DNA of 64,000 nucleotides from Enterobacter asburiae (GTDB taxonomy: Bacteria; Pseudomonadota; Gammaproteobacteria; Enterobacterales; Enterobacteriaceae): the NCBI RefSeq assembly GCF_007035645.1, contig NZ_AP019632.1:2604001-2668000 (forward strand). Direction: 5' to 3'. The notes under the pieces were generated by a model, which did no database searches, was not told the origin of the DNA, and saw nothing but the letters and a program-made list of their open reading frames with translations. Shown here piece by piece: positions 36,728 to 46,100 of the stretch. The position numbers and the translations under genes were made by a program. Position 1 is the first letter of the stretch; each line of letters opens with the position of its first letter.

Positions 36728-37456
36728 TCAGTGATGAAATGAGACAGCAAACCCCTGTTCACGCCAGTGGTCGAGCTGTTCCTGCTGGCGAGGCGTTGGG
36801 GATTTCCCCGTCCAGACGAAGATTTTTTGCCCAGGGAACAGTTCAGGACGCGGCGAATCAATAGGTTCCGCCAGGACGTCAATGTGCCATCCCTTCTGCG
36901 ATAAGCGCGCGGCTTCCAGCCACAGGTGGGTGCGGTCATCGCATTCCCAGCCAATCAGGAGGGCGTCTTTACCAGCTTTTTTGCGGGATTCCGCCAGGCT
37001 TGCAATCGCGAATTCGATCAGGACGCCGTCAAACAGGCTCGCCATGTGACGCACGGTGTTTTGATCCTGATTCATGCGCTGACGAACGGGAGAAATAATA
37101 TTGTCAATCAGCGCATCTATCGCGTGATCGCGGCGGAATTCGCCCATTTTGGCGCGCAGCTTTGCCGGGCTGGCGTAACGCAGAACGGTCATCATTTCTT
37201 CCTGGAACGAGACCCAGTTGCCCTGAGTCAATACTTCTTTGTTTTCCAGCAAGGCTTTGACTTTTCCGACCGAGACGCCGCTTTTCATCAGGCGCTTGAT
37301 CTCTTCTATGCGGAGGATATCTTCATCGTCAAACTGACGATGACCTCCTTCGCTGCGCTGCGGCTTCAACAATCCATAACGGCGCTGCCAGGCACGCAGC
37401 GTAACGGGGTTGATACCGCATCGTTCGGCCACTTCGCCGATACTGTAATAGGCCAT
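36728..37456 (-). CDS. bluR: MerR-type repressor BluR (YcgE)
   Basis: 242 aa. MerR-family HTH ([20 protein letters not shown], residues 3-22) followed by a B12-binding-like C-terminal domain without an obvious cobalamin His motif. In E. coli BluR represses ycgZ-ymgA-ariR and is released by light-excited BluF. MlrA is its close paralogue; neighbourhood with bluF and ycgZ decides for BluR. The start MAYYSIG at 37456 is the family one; 20 extra upstream codons are discarded. Confidence 0.92.
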   Translation of the reverse strand: MAYYSIGEVAERCGINPVTLRAWQRRYGLLKPQRSEGGHRQFDDEDILRIEEIKRLMKSGVSVGKVKALLENKEVLTQGNWVSFQEEMMTVLRYASPAKLRAKMGEFRRDHAIDALIDNIISPVRQRMNQDQNTVRHMASLFDGVLIEFAIASLAESRKKAGKDALLIGWECDDRTHLWLEAARLSQKGWHIDVLAEPIDSPRPELFPGQKIFVWTGKSPTPRQQEQLDHWREQGFAVSFHH

Positions 37457-37509
37457 TAACTCCCTCACGCTCAGAACTTCCATACCTAACTGCACCAACC
37501 TTATCAGAT

Positions 37510-37638
37510 TGTACACACCATTTGTATAACTAAGACCGCATTTTGCTCAGGTGAATGGGCTACTCCTCCCTTCACCTGTTAATACATTGTTGTATAAAAA
37601 TTACCATTCGTACAGTTAACTCTGCCGTAATGTGTACA
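37510..37638. promoter_or_regulatory. TGTACA sites upstream of bluR
   Basis: TGTACA at 37510-37515 and 37633-37638, with near copies TTGTATAA at 37522 and 37590 and CGTACAG at 37609. The MlrA/BluR group recognises TTGTACA-type half-sites in E. coli, so these may be autoregulatory BluR sites. Confidence 0.5.
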
Positions 37639-37644
37639 GCTTTA

Positions 37645-38865
37645 TCAGAAGTCGAACTTTTTCTCCGGCCACGCAATCGCGGGAATACCGCCGTGTCGCG
37701 GGCTGGCAAAAAGATGTCCCTGGAACTGGGAAATCCCGGCGGATTCCAGCCACATCCACTCTTCAGCCTTCTCTACTCCTACCGCGCAGAACTGGATCTC
37801 AAGCGAGGAGCAGCATTTAATAATCGCCTGAATAATGGCCTGTCGGGGGCCACTTTTATGCACGTTCGCGACCAGATCGCGATTAATCTTAATTCTGTCC
37901 GGCTGGAACTGCGCCAGCAGCTGCAGCCCGGCAAAACCGGCGCCAAAGTGATCGATCGTCACGCTGATACCCGCGCTTTTTAACTGCCTGACCGAATCCG
38001 TGAATTCATCAAAACGGGAAATGGCTTCGCTCTCGGTGAACTCCACCACAATTTGCTCGGGTACAAACCCATTGGCTTCAATCGCGGTGAGCAGGAAATC
38101 CACGGCGTTGGGAATGTTGACCAGCGTCATGGGCCGCAGATTGAGGGATAACGTCTGATCCTGTAGCCCCAGCGCGCTGGCCATGGAGAGCGCCACCTGC
38201 TTGCTGTGTAAATCAGAGGCGTACACCTCGTCACGCGGCAGATTAGCAAAGTAATCTCCCGGTGCGCCGCCGTCAGGCGTGCGGAGAAGCGCCTCCCAGG
38301 AGACGACCTGCTGCATAAACGGATCGACTATCGGCTGGAACGCAAAGCTGCAATCCGCCCCTTTCGCGACCACTTCGGGCTGCGCGGACAGGCGCGTTTC
38401 TTCGCGAACGAACTCCCAGGAATCCGCAGGCGGCAGTTCAAAATAGTTCGCTTTTTCCGTGGCCTCGACAAAGGTGCGGAAAAACTGCAGCGGGCGGTCA
38501 TTATACGTCAGCTGATAGCGTGTCGTCCCCCTGTTGAGCACCTGCTGCAGCACTTCGTCCCTGTCGAAGTGGCGCAAATCAAAAAGCTCCATGCCCACGT
38601 TGCCAAAACGCCGGACAGGTCCGTGATCGCGCATCAGCTCCACCACGTTATGGTGGCGCGGGTCGTTGCAGATCTGCTCATAGATAGCAGAGACGTGTTC
38701 CACTGGCCCTTCAAGCAGCTGAAAAAAATGTGTGCCGTTAAACAGCAGGATCCCCGTGATATTGGATTGCCGGTTTTTACTATTTGCAGCAGCGACCATT
38801 GCTTCCAGCGCTTTAACTGGAACGTCCTCGCAGATATGACTGCGGTAAATGATGGTTGTGAGCAT
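37645..38865 (-). CDS. bluF: Blue-light sensor BluF (BLUF-EAL)
   Basis: 406 aa. N-terminal BLUF flavin domain (1-95) with the photoactive Tyr7 and Gln49 (FFQLLEG). C-terminal EAL domain (~150-400) that keeps EALLR but has IDHFGAGFAG in place of DDFGTGYS and AVGVEK instead of AEGVE(T): several Mg and catalytic residues are lost, so it should not cleave cyclic di-GMP but bind BluR, as in E. coli. The start MLTTIIYRS at 38865 is the conserved one. Confidence 0.94.
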   Translation of the reverse strand: MLTTIIYRSHICEDVPVKALEAMVAAANSKNRQSNITGILLFNGTHFFQLLEGPVEHVSAIYEQICNDPRHHNVVELMRDHGPVRRFGNVGMELFDLRHFDRDEVLQQVLNRGTTRYQLTYNDRPLQFFRTFVEATEKANYFELPPADSWEFVREETRLSAQPEVVAKGADCSFAFQPIVDPFMQQVVSWEALLRTPDGGAPGDYFANLPRDEVYASDLHSKQVALSMASALGLQDQTLSLNLRPMTLVNIPNAVDFLLTAIEANGFVPEQIVVEFTESEAISRFDEFTDSVRQLKSAGISVTIDHFGAGFAGLQLLAQFQPDRIKINRDLVANVHKSGPRQAIIQAIIKCCSSLEIQFCAVGVEKAEEWMWLESAGISQFQGHLFASPRHGGIPAIAWPEKKFDF

Positions 38866-39203
38866 GCTATTCCTGGGGGTTAGGGTTTTGGCCACAAAAA
38901 AGGTGGATAAGGATCATTTATAGCACATTAATTGCCTGACAAATAATTTACATCTCAACCATTTACGGCATTTGATGATGCTTTTTTCCAGGCTGTACAA
39001 CTTATCAGCGCCCGAACTTTTTGTACAATATATCCTGTAACATTACCGGTCCACAACATACTCATAACCAAATGAAAATAAAGTACTTTATAAAAAATAT
39101 CATAAAAATATTAAAAATCTGTACATTTTTAGTGTACAGATTTAGAAATTATGTATACCTTAATTGTAACGTTAGTGATTACAAAATTTTACAGGAGCGA
39201 AAC
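38866..39203. promoter_or_regulatory. bluF/ycgZ control region with TGTACA array
   Basis: 338 bp, very AT-rich, no gene. TGTACA occurs at 38994, 39022, 39120 and 39133; the last two form the 21-bp palindrome CTGTACA-N7-TGTACAG (39119-39139) about 65 bp before ycgZ. These are the best candidates for BluR operators in front of the ycgZ operon. Confidence 0.6.
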
Positions 39204-39443
39204 ATGCAGCAGAAAGGTTACGTCGCAGATTCCGCAGCAGCAATCGCACAGTACTTCGAAAAAGTCGTGCTTCCTACCCAGCAGGAGACGCTGGGCCAGG
39301 TCGTTGTTGAAATTCTCAGCGACGGGCGAAATCTGAATCGCAAATCGCTCTGTACCAAACTGCTCAGCCGCCTCGAAAAGGCCGATGGCCCGGAAGAGGA
39401 AGAGCATTACCACAAGCTGCTTGGTCTGCTCTTCGAACGGTAA
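39204..39443 (+). CDS. ycgZ: Connector protein YcgZ
   Basis: 79 aa, small acidic/helical protein starting MQQKGYVADSAAAIAQYFEK after ACAGGAGCG. First gene of the BluR-controlled operon. In E. coli YcgZ and its neighbours raise Rcs signalling, colanic acid and biofilm matrix control in response to cold and blue light. Assignment rests on sequence resemblance and on bluR-bluF context. Confidence 0.85.
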   Translation: MQQKGYVADSAAAIAQYFEKVVLPTQQETLGQVVVEILSDGRNLNRKSLCTKLLSRLEKADGPEEEEHYHKLLGLLFER

Positions 39444-39447
39444 GGAT

Positions 39448-39768
39448 ATGAAGAGCAGTAACGCAGACAAGCTGATCGACACGCTTATCGGTGAAGCCGT
39501 TCTCTCTCTTTTGAAAGAGCGGGGGCCAGTGACAACCGAAGGATTGCTGCAGCGTCTGCGGGTCATGGAAGAACATGAAAAGGATCCCCGGCGGCGGGAG
39601 ACACTTGCGGTGGTGATTGCCGAGATCGGCTCAAATAGCACCGCCTTTACACGTCGCAGAACCGCGCAAGGACGAACGAACAGAGAGGGACCTCTCAACG
39701 ATAAGAAAGACAATGTAGTGCCGTTATTTGGAAGTGGAAAACCGTCCGACCCCAAAAAAATACATTGA
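39448..39768 (+). CDS. ymgA: YmgA-like Rcs connector protein
   Basis: 106 aa; longer than the 90 aa of E. coli YmgA because of a basic, polar tail (from about residue 66: FTRRRTAQGRTNREGPL). The front half shares the helical AriR/YmgA fold (LIDTLIGEAVLSLLKERGPV). ATG at 39448 follows AAGGAT 4 bp after the ycgZ stop. Second gene of the operon. Confidence 0.8.
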   Translation: MKSSNADKLIDTLIGEAVLSLLKERGPVTTEGLLQRLRVMEEHEKDPRRRETLAVVIAEIGSNSTAFTRRRTAQGRTNREGPLNDKKDNVVPLFGSGKPSDPKKIH

Positions 39769-39797
39769 CTGCAATTTAACAGCTACGGTGAGAACAA

Positions 39798-40076
39798 ATG
39801 AGACAAAATATTCAGCTTCAACCCGAGTACCACTCTGCTTTTTTAGACAGTGCGCTGGCGGAATATTTCCGTCATGCAGGCGATCGTTTTGCTGAAGAGT
39901 CCGCTATTTTTTCTACTGCAGTACGCTGTGTTCTGGCCTCCGAAGGCCATCTGTCCAACAAAGCGATTATCCTCTGGCTCATTCAGACGCTGGAAGCGAC
40001 CCACGATGTTGTCCAGGCGGATGTAATTCGCAAGACGCTGGAAATTGTCGTGGGCTACACCATGGACGACCTGTAA
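39798..40076 (+). CDS. ariR: AriR (YmgB) biofilm/acid-resistance regulator
   Basis: 92 aa. The C-terminal ADVIRKTLEIV is identical to E. coli AriR, and the preceding helix (AIILWLIQTLEATHDVVQ) aligns too. In E. coli AriR forms a dimer that affects biofilm formation and RcsC signalling. Third and last gene of the set; E. coli ymgC is absent here. Confidence 0.9.
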   Translation: MRQNIQLQPEYHSAFLDSALAEYFRHAGDRFAEESAIFSTAVRCVLASEGHLSNKAIILWLIQTLEATHDVVQADVIRKTLEIVVGYTMDDL

Positions 40077-40100
40077 TTTCACGGCCACTCATCCTGCTTT

Positions 40101-40142
40101 CGTGTCATCGTCAAAACTGACGAATGTTCTGACGATGACACG
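40101..40142. promoter_or_regulatory. 13-bp inverted repeat, candidate FhlA-type enhancer
   Basis: CGTGTCATCGTCA (40101-40113) and its exact complement TGACGATGACACG (40130-40142) are separated by 16 bp. No T tract follows, so it is no normal terminator. The centre lies ~90 bp before the predicted sigma-54 start of fdhF, the usual place of an FhlA upstream activating sequence. Confidence 0.55.
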
Positions 40143-40184
40143 CGCCTTCCCCGCTTAACACCCTGTAAAACCAGCAAAGCCAAC

Positions 40185-40203
40185 CTGGCATGGTTCCTGC
40201 TTA
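40185..40203 (+). promoter_or_regulatory. Sigma-54 promoter of fdhF
   Basis: CTGGCATGGTTCCTGCTTA has GG (40187-40188) and GC (40199-40200) exactly 10 bp apart, the -24/-12 signature, with TGGCAT and TGCTT close to consensus. E. coli fdhF is likewise RpoN/FhlA dependent. Confidence 0.8.
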
Positions 40204-40267
40204 CCTCTGCTTACGGGACTGGGTTTTCCAGTCAACTTTGCTTCATTTCTTAACAGGTCTGTTATTG

Positions 40268-42418
40268 ATGAAAAAGATCGCCAGCGTCTGCCCCTACTGC
40301 GGTGCAGGCTGTAAATTAAACCTTGTCGTTGAAAATAACCGTATCATCCGTGCCGAAGCCGCAGAAGGCGTCACAAACCAGGGCACCCTGTGTCTGAAAG
40401 GCTTTTACGGCTGGGACTTCCTCAACGATACCCGTCTGCTCACCCCGCGCCTGACCCAGCCGATGATCCGCTACCATAAAGGCGAGGCATTTACTCCCGT
40501 CACCTGGGAAGAGGCTATCCGCTACACCGCCCACAGGCTCAGCAGCATCAAAGCGCAGCACGGGCCGCGGTCGATCATGACCACAGGATCCTCTCGCGGA
40601 ACCGGCAATGAAACAAACTATGTGATGCAAAAATTTGCCCGAGCGGTGCTTAACACCAACAATGTGGACTGCTGCGCGCGCGTTTGTCACGGCCCTTCCG
40701 TGGCCGGTTTACAGGAAACGCTCGGCAACGGCGCGATGAGCAACTCAATCAACGATATTGAAAACTCAAAATGCCTGCTGGTGTTTGGCTATAACTGCGC
40801 GGACTCCCACCCTATCGTCGCCCGACGCGTGCTGAAAGCGCGGGAAAATGGCGCAAAAATTATCGTCTGCGATCCGCGGCGCATTGAAACGGCGCGCATC
40901 GCCGACCAGCATCTGCAGCTGAAAAACGGCAGCAACATGGCGCTGGTAAACGCCTTTGGCTACGTGCTGCTGGAAGAGGAGCTCTACGACAAAAGCTACG
41001 TGGCGCGCTTTACCGAGGGGATTGAGGCCTACCGCCAGACGGTGAAAGACTATGCGCCGGAGAAGGTTGAGCATCTTACCGGCATTCCCGCCCGCGACGT
41101 TCGCCAGGCGATGCGCACCTTCGCGGCGGCCCCTTCCGCCACCGTGATGTGGGGGATGGGCGTGACCCAGTTTGGTCAGGCCGTGGATGTGGTCAAAGGG
41201 CTTTCCAGCCTGGCGCTGCTGACCGGCAACCTCGGCCGCCCTGCCGTCGGCGTCGGTCCCGTGCGCGGGCAAAACAACGTTCAGGGCGCCTGCGATATGG
41301 GCGTTCTGCCAAATATGTTCCCCGGCTATCAGGATGTGACCGATCCGGCGGTCAGGCAGAAGTTTGCCGATGCCTGGGGAATTGACGCCGATAAAATGGA
41401 CGATCGGGTCGGGACGCGCATTACCGAGGTGCCCCATCTGGCGCTGGAAGGCAAGGTCAAGGCCTACTACATCATGGGGGAAGATCCGCTTCAGACCGAA
41501 GCCGATCTCGGTCTCGTTCGCAGCGGTTTTGAGGCGCTCGACTTTGTGGTGGTTCAGGACATCTTTATGACCAAAACGGCAGAAGTGGCGGACGTTCTGC
41601 TTCCTGCCACCTCCTGGGGTGAACACGGCGGCGTCTTTACCTGTGCCGATCGCGGATTCCAGCGTTTTGGCAAAGCCATTGAGGCCAGCGGCAACGTGAA
41701 GCGCGACTGGGAGATTATCAGCCTGCTCGCCACCGAGATGGGCTACCCGATGCATTATGACTCCAACCAGCAGATCTGGGACGAGATGCGCGAGCTGTGC
41801 CCTCTCTTCTACGGCGTGACGTATGAAAAAATGGGCGAGATGGGCCACGTGCAGTGGCCGTGCCCGACGCTGGATCATCCGGGAACGCCGTACCTGTACA
41901 AAGACAATCAGTTCGACACCCCAACCGGTAAAGGCCAGCTCTTTGCCGCACCGTGGCGCGCACCGGCGGAAACTCCGGACGCAGATTTCCCGCTGGTGCT
42001 GTGTACGGTCCGTGAAGTGGGGCACTACTCCTGCCGCTCGATGACCGGGAACTGCGCCGCGCTGCAAAGCCTGGCCGATGAGCCGGGCCGGGTGCAAATG
42101 AACCCAGCCGATGCGGAAAAGCTGGGCATCGCGGAGGGCCAGCTGGTCTGGGTGCGTTCGCGTCGCGGCAAAGTGATCACCCGCGCCAGCATTAGCGAGC
42201 GTATCAACGCCGGGGCGGTCTACATGACCTATCAGTGGTGGATTGGCGCCTGCAACGAGCTGACCCAGGATAATCTCGATCCCATCTCAAAAACGCCGGA
42301 AACGAAGTATTGCGCGGTGCAGCTGGAGGCGATTGAGGACCAGCGCTGGGCGGAGGATTTTGCGGCGTCGGCGTATCAGTCCATGAAGTCGCGGCTGATC
42401 AACGCCGTCAATGTCTGA
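40268..42418 (+). CDS. fdhF: Formate dehydrogenase H, Cys variant
   Basis: 716 aa. Molybdopterin enzyme oxidising formate to CO2, part of formate hydrogenlyase in E. coli. One [4Fe-4S] site is formed by Cys8, Cys11, Cys15 and Cys42 (VCPYCGAGC...CLKG). At residue 140, where E. coli has UGA-coded selenocysteine (ARVUHGP), this gene has TGT (40685-40687), Cys, with His141 kept. Start at 40268 gives the family N-terminus. Hydrogenase or hyc genes are not in the window, so the electron acceptor is unknown. Confidence 0.93.
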   Translation: MKKIASVCPYCGAGCKLNLVVENNRIIRAEAAEGVTNQGTLCLKGFYGWDFLNDTRLLTPRLTQPMIRYHKGEAFTPVTWEEAIRYTAHRLSSIKAQHGPRSIMTTGSSRGTGNETNYVMQKFARAVLNTNNVDCCARVCHGPSVAGLQETLGNGAMSNSINDIENSKCLLVFGYNCADSHPIVARRVLKARENGAKIIVCDPRRIETARIADQHLQLKNGSNMALVNAFGYVLLEEELYDKSYVARFTEGIEAYRQTVKDYAPEKVEHLTGIPARDVRQAMRTFAAAPSATVMWGMGVTQFGQAVDVVKGLSSLALLTGNLGRPAVGVGPVRGQNNVQGACDMGVLPNMFPGYQDVTDPAVRQKFADAWGIDADKMDDRVGTRITEVPHLALEGKVKAYYIMGEDPLQTEADLGLVRSGFEALDFVVVQDIFMTKTAEVADVLLPATSWGEHGGVFTCADRGFQRFGKAIEASGNVKRDWEIISLLATEMGYPMHYDSNQQIWDEMRELCPLFYGVTYEKMGEMGHVQWPCPTLDHPGTPYLYKDNQFDTPTGKGQLFAAPWRAPAETPDADFPLVLCTVREVGHYSCRSMTGNCAALQSLADEPGRVQMNPADAEKLGIAEGQLVWVRSRRGKVITRASISERINAGAVYMTYQWWIGACNELTQDNLDPISKTPETKYCAVQLEAIEDQRWAEDFAASAYQSMKSRLINAVNV

Positions 42419-42424
42419 GGAAAA

Positions 42425-42452
42425 TATCGGGTGGCGTCACCGCCGCCCGATA
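42425..42452. repeat. REP-like palindrome after fdhF
   Basis: TATCGGGTGGCG-TCAC-CGCCGCCCGATA resembles the enterobacterial REP core (GCCGGGTGGCG...CCCGGC). It lies 7 bp past the fdhF stop. Confidence 0.55.
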
Positions 42453-42465
42453 CTGAATTGCAGAC

Positions 42466-42494
42466 ACAAAAAAGGCCGCACTCGCGGCCCTTTT
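42466..42494. terminator. Bidirectional terminator fdhF/ydiH
   Basis: GGCCGC-ACTC-GCGGCC with A tract on the left and TTTT on the right between convergent fdhF and ydiH. Confidence 0.85.
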
Positions 42495-42506
42495 ATTCTC
42501 ATGTAC

Positions 42507-42701
42507 TCAATGGACGTGAACGCCCAACCGCCAGGCAAAATAGATCTCTTCTTTCAGTTCATTCGAAGAGAGCGCCAGCAAATCTGTAAATTCCAGCTCA
42601 AGCTGTTTCAGCTTTTTCAGGTACTGCGCCGGAGACAGGTTGCTCTTATCGCGACGTAAATATTCAATTGCCAGCTGTGTTGGGGTTATTTCAGTATCCA
42701 T
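42507..42701 (-). CDS. ydiH: Small conserved protein YdiH
   Basis: 64 aa. Closely like E. coli YdiH, with the shared RRDKSNLSPAQYLKKLKQL and the end ELKEEIYFAWRLGVHVH. Function unknown; no membrane segment. In E. coli it neighbours sufA; here the bluR-to-fdhF block of about 6 kb separates them. The start MDTEITPTQ is set by the family. Confidence 0.92.
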   Translation of the reverse strand: MDTEITPTQLAIEYLRRDKSNLSPAQYLKKLKQLELEFTDLLALSSNELKEEIYFAWRLGVHVH

Positions 42702-42786
42702 GATGTCCTCGCTTATGTACAAAACCTGACCAGTATATCACAACGGACTGGCTAGTTTTTGACCAAAGGCAAAACATCTGAAAACT

Positions 42787-43197
42787 TTACACAACCGCCG
42801 TGGTCAGCCGCGACGAGCAGCACAGGCGATCCTGCTCATCGAGAATATCTATCTGCCACACCTGATGGCGGCTTCCGGCGTGCAGCGCGCGGCAAACACC
42901 GCGCACGCGCCCGCTGCGCACCGAGCGTATGTGGTTAGCATTCACCTCGAGTCCAACAACCTTCTGCTCCCCTTCGGTACAGAGATAGCCCGCCACCGAG
43001 CCCAGCGTTTCGGCCAGCACGACGGAGGCCCCGCCGTGCAATAAACCAAACGGCTGGTGGGTGCGACTATCGACGGGCATGGTGGCCTCAATCTCATCGT
43101 CGCCAATGCGGATAAACTGGATATCCAGCAGCCCCACCATATTCCCCTCGCCCATGGCGTTCAGCGCCTGCAGCGTCACGGCACGTTTCCAGATCAT
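42787..43197 (-). CDS. menI: 1,4-dihydroxy-2-naphthoyl-CoA hydrolase MenI
   Basis: 136 aa hotdog-fold thioesterase (YdiI). QPFGLLHGGASVVLAETLGS carries the catalytic Glu and the family HGG. It releases 1,4-dihydroxy-2-naphthoate for menaquinone synthesis. The ATG overlaps the ydiJ stop by 4 bp (ATGA), so the two are translationally coupled. Confidence 0.95.
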   Translation of the reverse strand: MIWKRAVTLQALNAMGEGNMVGLLDIQFIRIGDDEIEATMPVDSRTHQPFGLLHGGASVVLAETLGSVAGYLCTEGEQKVVGLEVNANHIRSVRSGRVRGVCRALHAGSRHQVWQIDILDEQDRLCCSSRLTTAVV

Positions 43198-46100
43198 CCA
43201 ATTATCTCCAGTAAAGCCTGCAATGGGTGACGCACACCGTTACCTTCTACCCGTTTTACCTGGCTGCGGCAGGAGTAGCCCGTCGCCAGACAGCGGTTTC
43301 GCGGCAAACGCTGCATCGCCTGATGCCAGGACAGCTCATAGATGCCGAGCGAGTTGGCGTGGTTTTTCACTTCGTGTCCGTAGGTTCCGGCCATCCCGCA
43401 GCAGCCTACGTTGACGCTCTCCAGCTTCGCACCGAAGCGGGCAAAAACGGACGCCCACTGCGCGGGGGCACCCGGCAGCGCGGTCACTTCCGTGCAGTGG
43501 CCGAACAGATACCACGGTTCACCGCTGACGTCCTGAACGGCTTTATCTGCCAGCGCCACCGGAAGCCACTCGTGCACCAGCATGACGTTGAAATCGCCGC
43601 GCTTATCGCCCAGCGTCTGCTTGTATTCATCGCGATAGCAAAGCACCAGCGCCGGATCGACGCCGACCATCGGTATCCCGAGTTGCGCCACGCGGTTTAA
43701 GAAGTCAGACGTTTTCTGCGCGGTCTTCGCAAATCGGTTCAGGAAACCTTTAATGTGCTGCGCCTTGCCGTTGGGAGAGAAGGGCAGCACAACCGGCTGG
43801 TAACCCACCTTCTCCGCCAGACGGACGAAATCGGCCACGACCTGCGCATCGTAGTAGCTGGTGAACGGATCCTGCACCACCAGCACCATATTGCCTTTTT
43901 GCTCCGGAGCGAGCGCCTCCAGCTGTTCCAGAGTCATGTTCGCCGAACGGTGACCGACGAGCTGTCGCTGCAGAGACGGGACCGACAGCAGCGGCAGATC
44001 GACCATGCCGATGTGTTTTTCGGAGAGCTTGCGCACCAGCGGCTGGTTGATAAAGAAGTTGAAGGTCTTTGGCGCACGCGCCATCAGCGGCGCGTAGCTT
44101 TCCACCGTAGCCACCAGATGGTCGCGCACCGGGCGGAGGTATCGGGTGTGGTAAAGCTGCAGGAAACGCGAGCGGAACTCCGGCACGTCGATTTTAATCG
44201 GGCACTGGGTGGAGCAGGCTTTACAGGCCAGACAGCCGGACATCGCCTCTTTCACCTCGTGGGAGAAATCATACTCGCCCTTGTTGGCATGCCAGCTGTT
44301 GCGGGTGCGCTCAATCAGCGAGCGCAGGCTGGCCCGTTTTTCCGGCAGCTCCTGCTCCAGCTTGAGCGGATCCACCCCGCGGTCGGCCAGCAGACGCAGC
44401 CACTCGCGCACCAGCGTCGCCCGCCCTTTCGGCGAGTGAATACGGTTGCTGGTGATTTTCATCGACGGGCACATCGGGCTTTTCACATCAAAGTTAAAGC
44501 ACAGGCCATTGCCGTTGCACTCCATCGCGCCGCGCCAGGACGAGCGCACCGCAATAGGGATCTGCCTGTCGTAGGTGCCGCGCTTGACGGCATCCACCTG
44601 CAGCATCGGGGCATCAACACCCTCAGGCGGGCAGATTTTACCCGGGTTGAGGCGGTTATGCGGGTCGAAAGCCGCTTTCACCTTACGCAATTCCGCGTAG
44701 AGCTGTTCGCCGAAGAATGCCGGGCTGTACTCCGCGCGGAACCCTTTCCCGTGCTCCCCCCACAGCAGACCGCCGTATTTGGCGGTTAAGGCCACCACGT
44801 CGTCGGAGATCTGCTTCATCAGGCTCTCCTGCTGCGGGTCGCACATGTCCAGCGCCGGACGCACGTGCAGTACCCCGGCGTCGACGTGGCCGAACATGCC
44901 ATAGCTCAGGCCGTGGCTGTCCAGCAGGGCGCGAAACTCCACGATGTAATCCGCCAGATGCTCGGGCGGCACGCAGGTATCTTCGGCAAAGGGAATGGGC
45001 TTCGCCGCCCCTTTCGCATTGCCGAGCAGGCCCACGGCTTTTTTACGCATCGCATAGATACGCTCAATCCCGGCCAGATCGTTACAGAGCTGCCAGCCGA
45101 TCACGCCGCCTTCACCCTGCGCAATCAGCTCGTCCAGACGCTGGCAGAGCGTGGTGACCTGCCGCTCAATCAGCTCCCCATCATCGCCGGCAAATTCCAC
45201 GATGTTGAGACCGAGCATCTCTTTGTCCGGCACGTCGGTAATGAGGTCGCTCACGGAGTGCCAGACAATATCTTCCCGGGCCAGATTGAGCACCTTAGAG
45301 TCGACGGTTTCCACCGACAGCGCCTGCGCTTGCACCATAAACGGCGCATTGCGCAGCGCGGAGTCGAAGGAGTCATATTTGACGTTCACCAGACGGCGCA
45401 CTTTCGGCAACCGGGTGATATCCAGCCGCGCTTCGGTAATAAACGCCAGCGTTCCTTCGGAGCCGGTCAGCACGCGGGTTAAATCAAACTGGGTCAGGTC
45501 ATCGTTGAAGACGTGACGCAGATCGTAACCGGTCAGGAAGCGGTTCAGCTTGGGGAATTTATCGAGAATAAGCTGGCGGTTGTCGCGGCAGCGTTCCAGC
45601 ACGGTACGATAGATGCGCCCGCTGGCGGTGTTGTCTTTGCCCAGCGTTTCCGCCAGTTCAACCGGCATCGGCTGGGTATCGAGGATGTCGCCGCCCAGCA
45701 GCACCGCACGCACGCCCAGCACGTGATCGGAAGTTTTACCGTAGACCAGCGAGCCCTGCCCGGAGGCATCCGTGTTAATCATCCCGCCAAGGGTCGCGCG
45801 GTTGCTGGTGGAAAGCTCAGGGGCAAAAAAGTAGCCGTACGGCTTGAGATACTGATTAAGCTGATCTTTGATGACGCCCGCTTCGACCCGCACCCACCCC
45901 TCTTCCGGGTTGATCTCAATGATGCGGTTCATATAGCGCGACATATCAACAATGATGCCCTGGTTCAGCGCCTGACCGTTGGTTCCGGTGCCGCCGCCGC
46001 GCGGCGTGAAGACCAGCGAGGCAAACCGCTCCTGCGTGGCCAGCCGGGCGATAAGCGCGACGTCGGCCGTTGAACGGGGGAAAACCACGGCATCGGGAAG

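Noticed and set aside
40766..42097. 443-aa open frame antisense to fdhF
   Set aside because: His/Arg-rich composition typical for a shadow frame of a GC-rich gene; fdhF on the other strand has full motif support.
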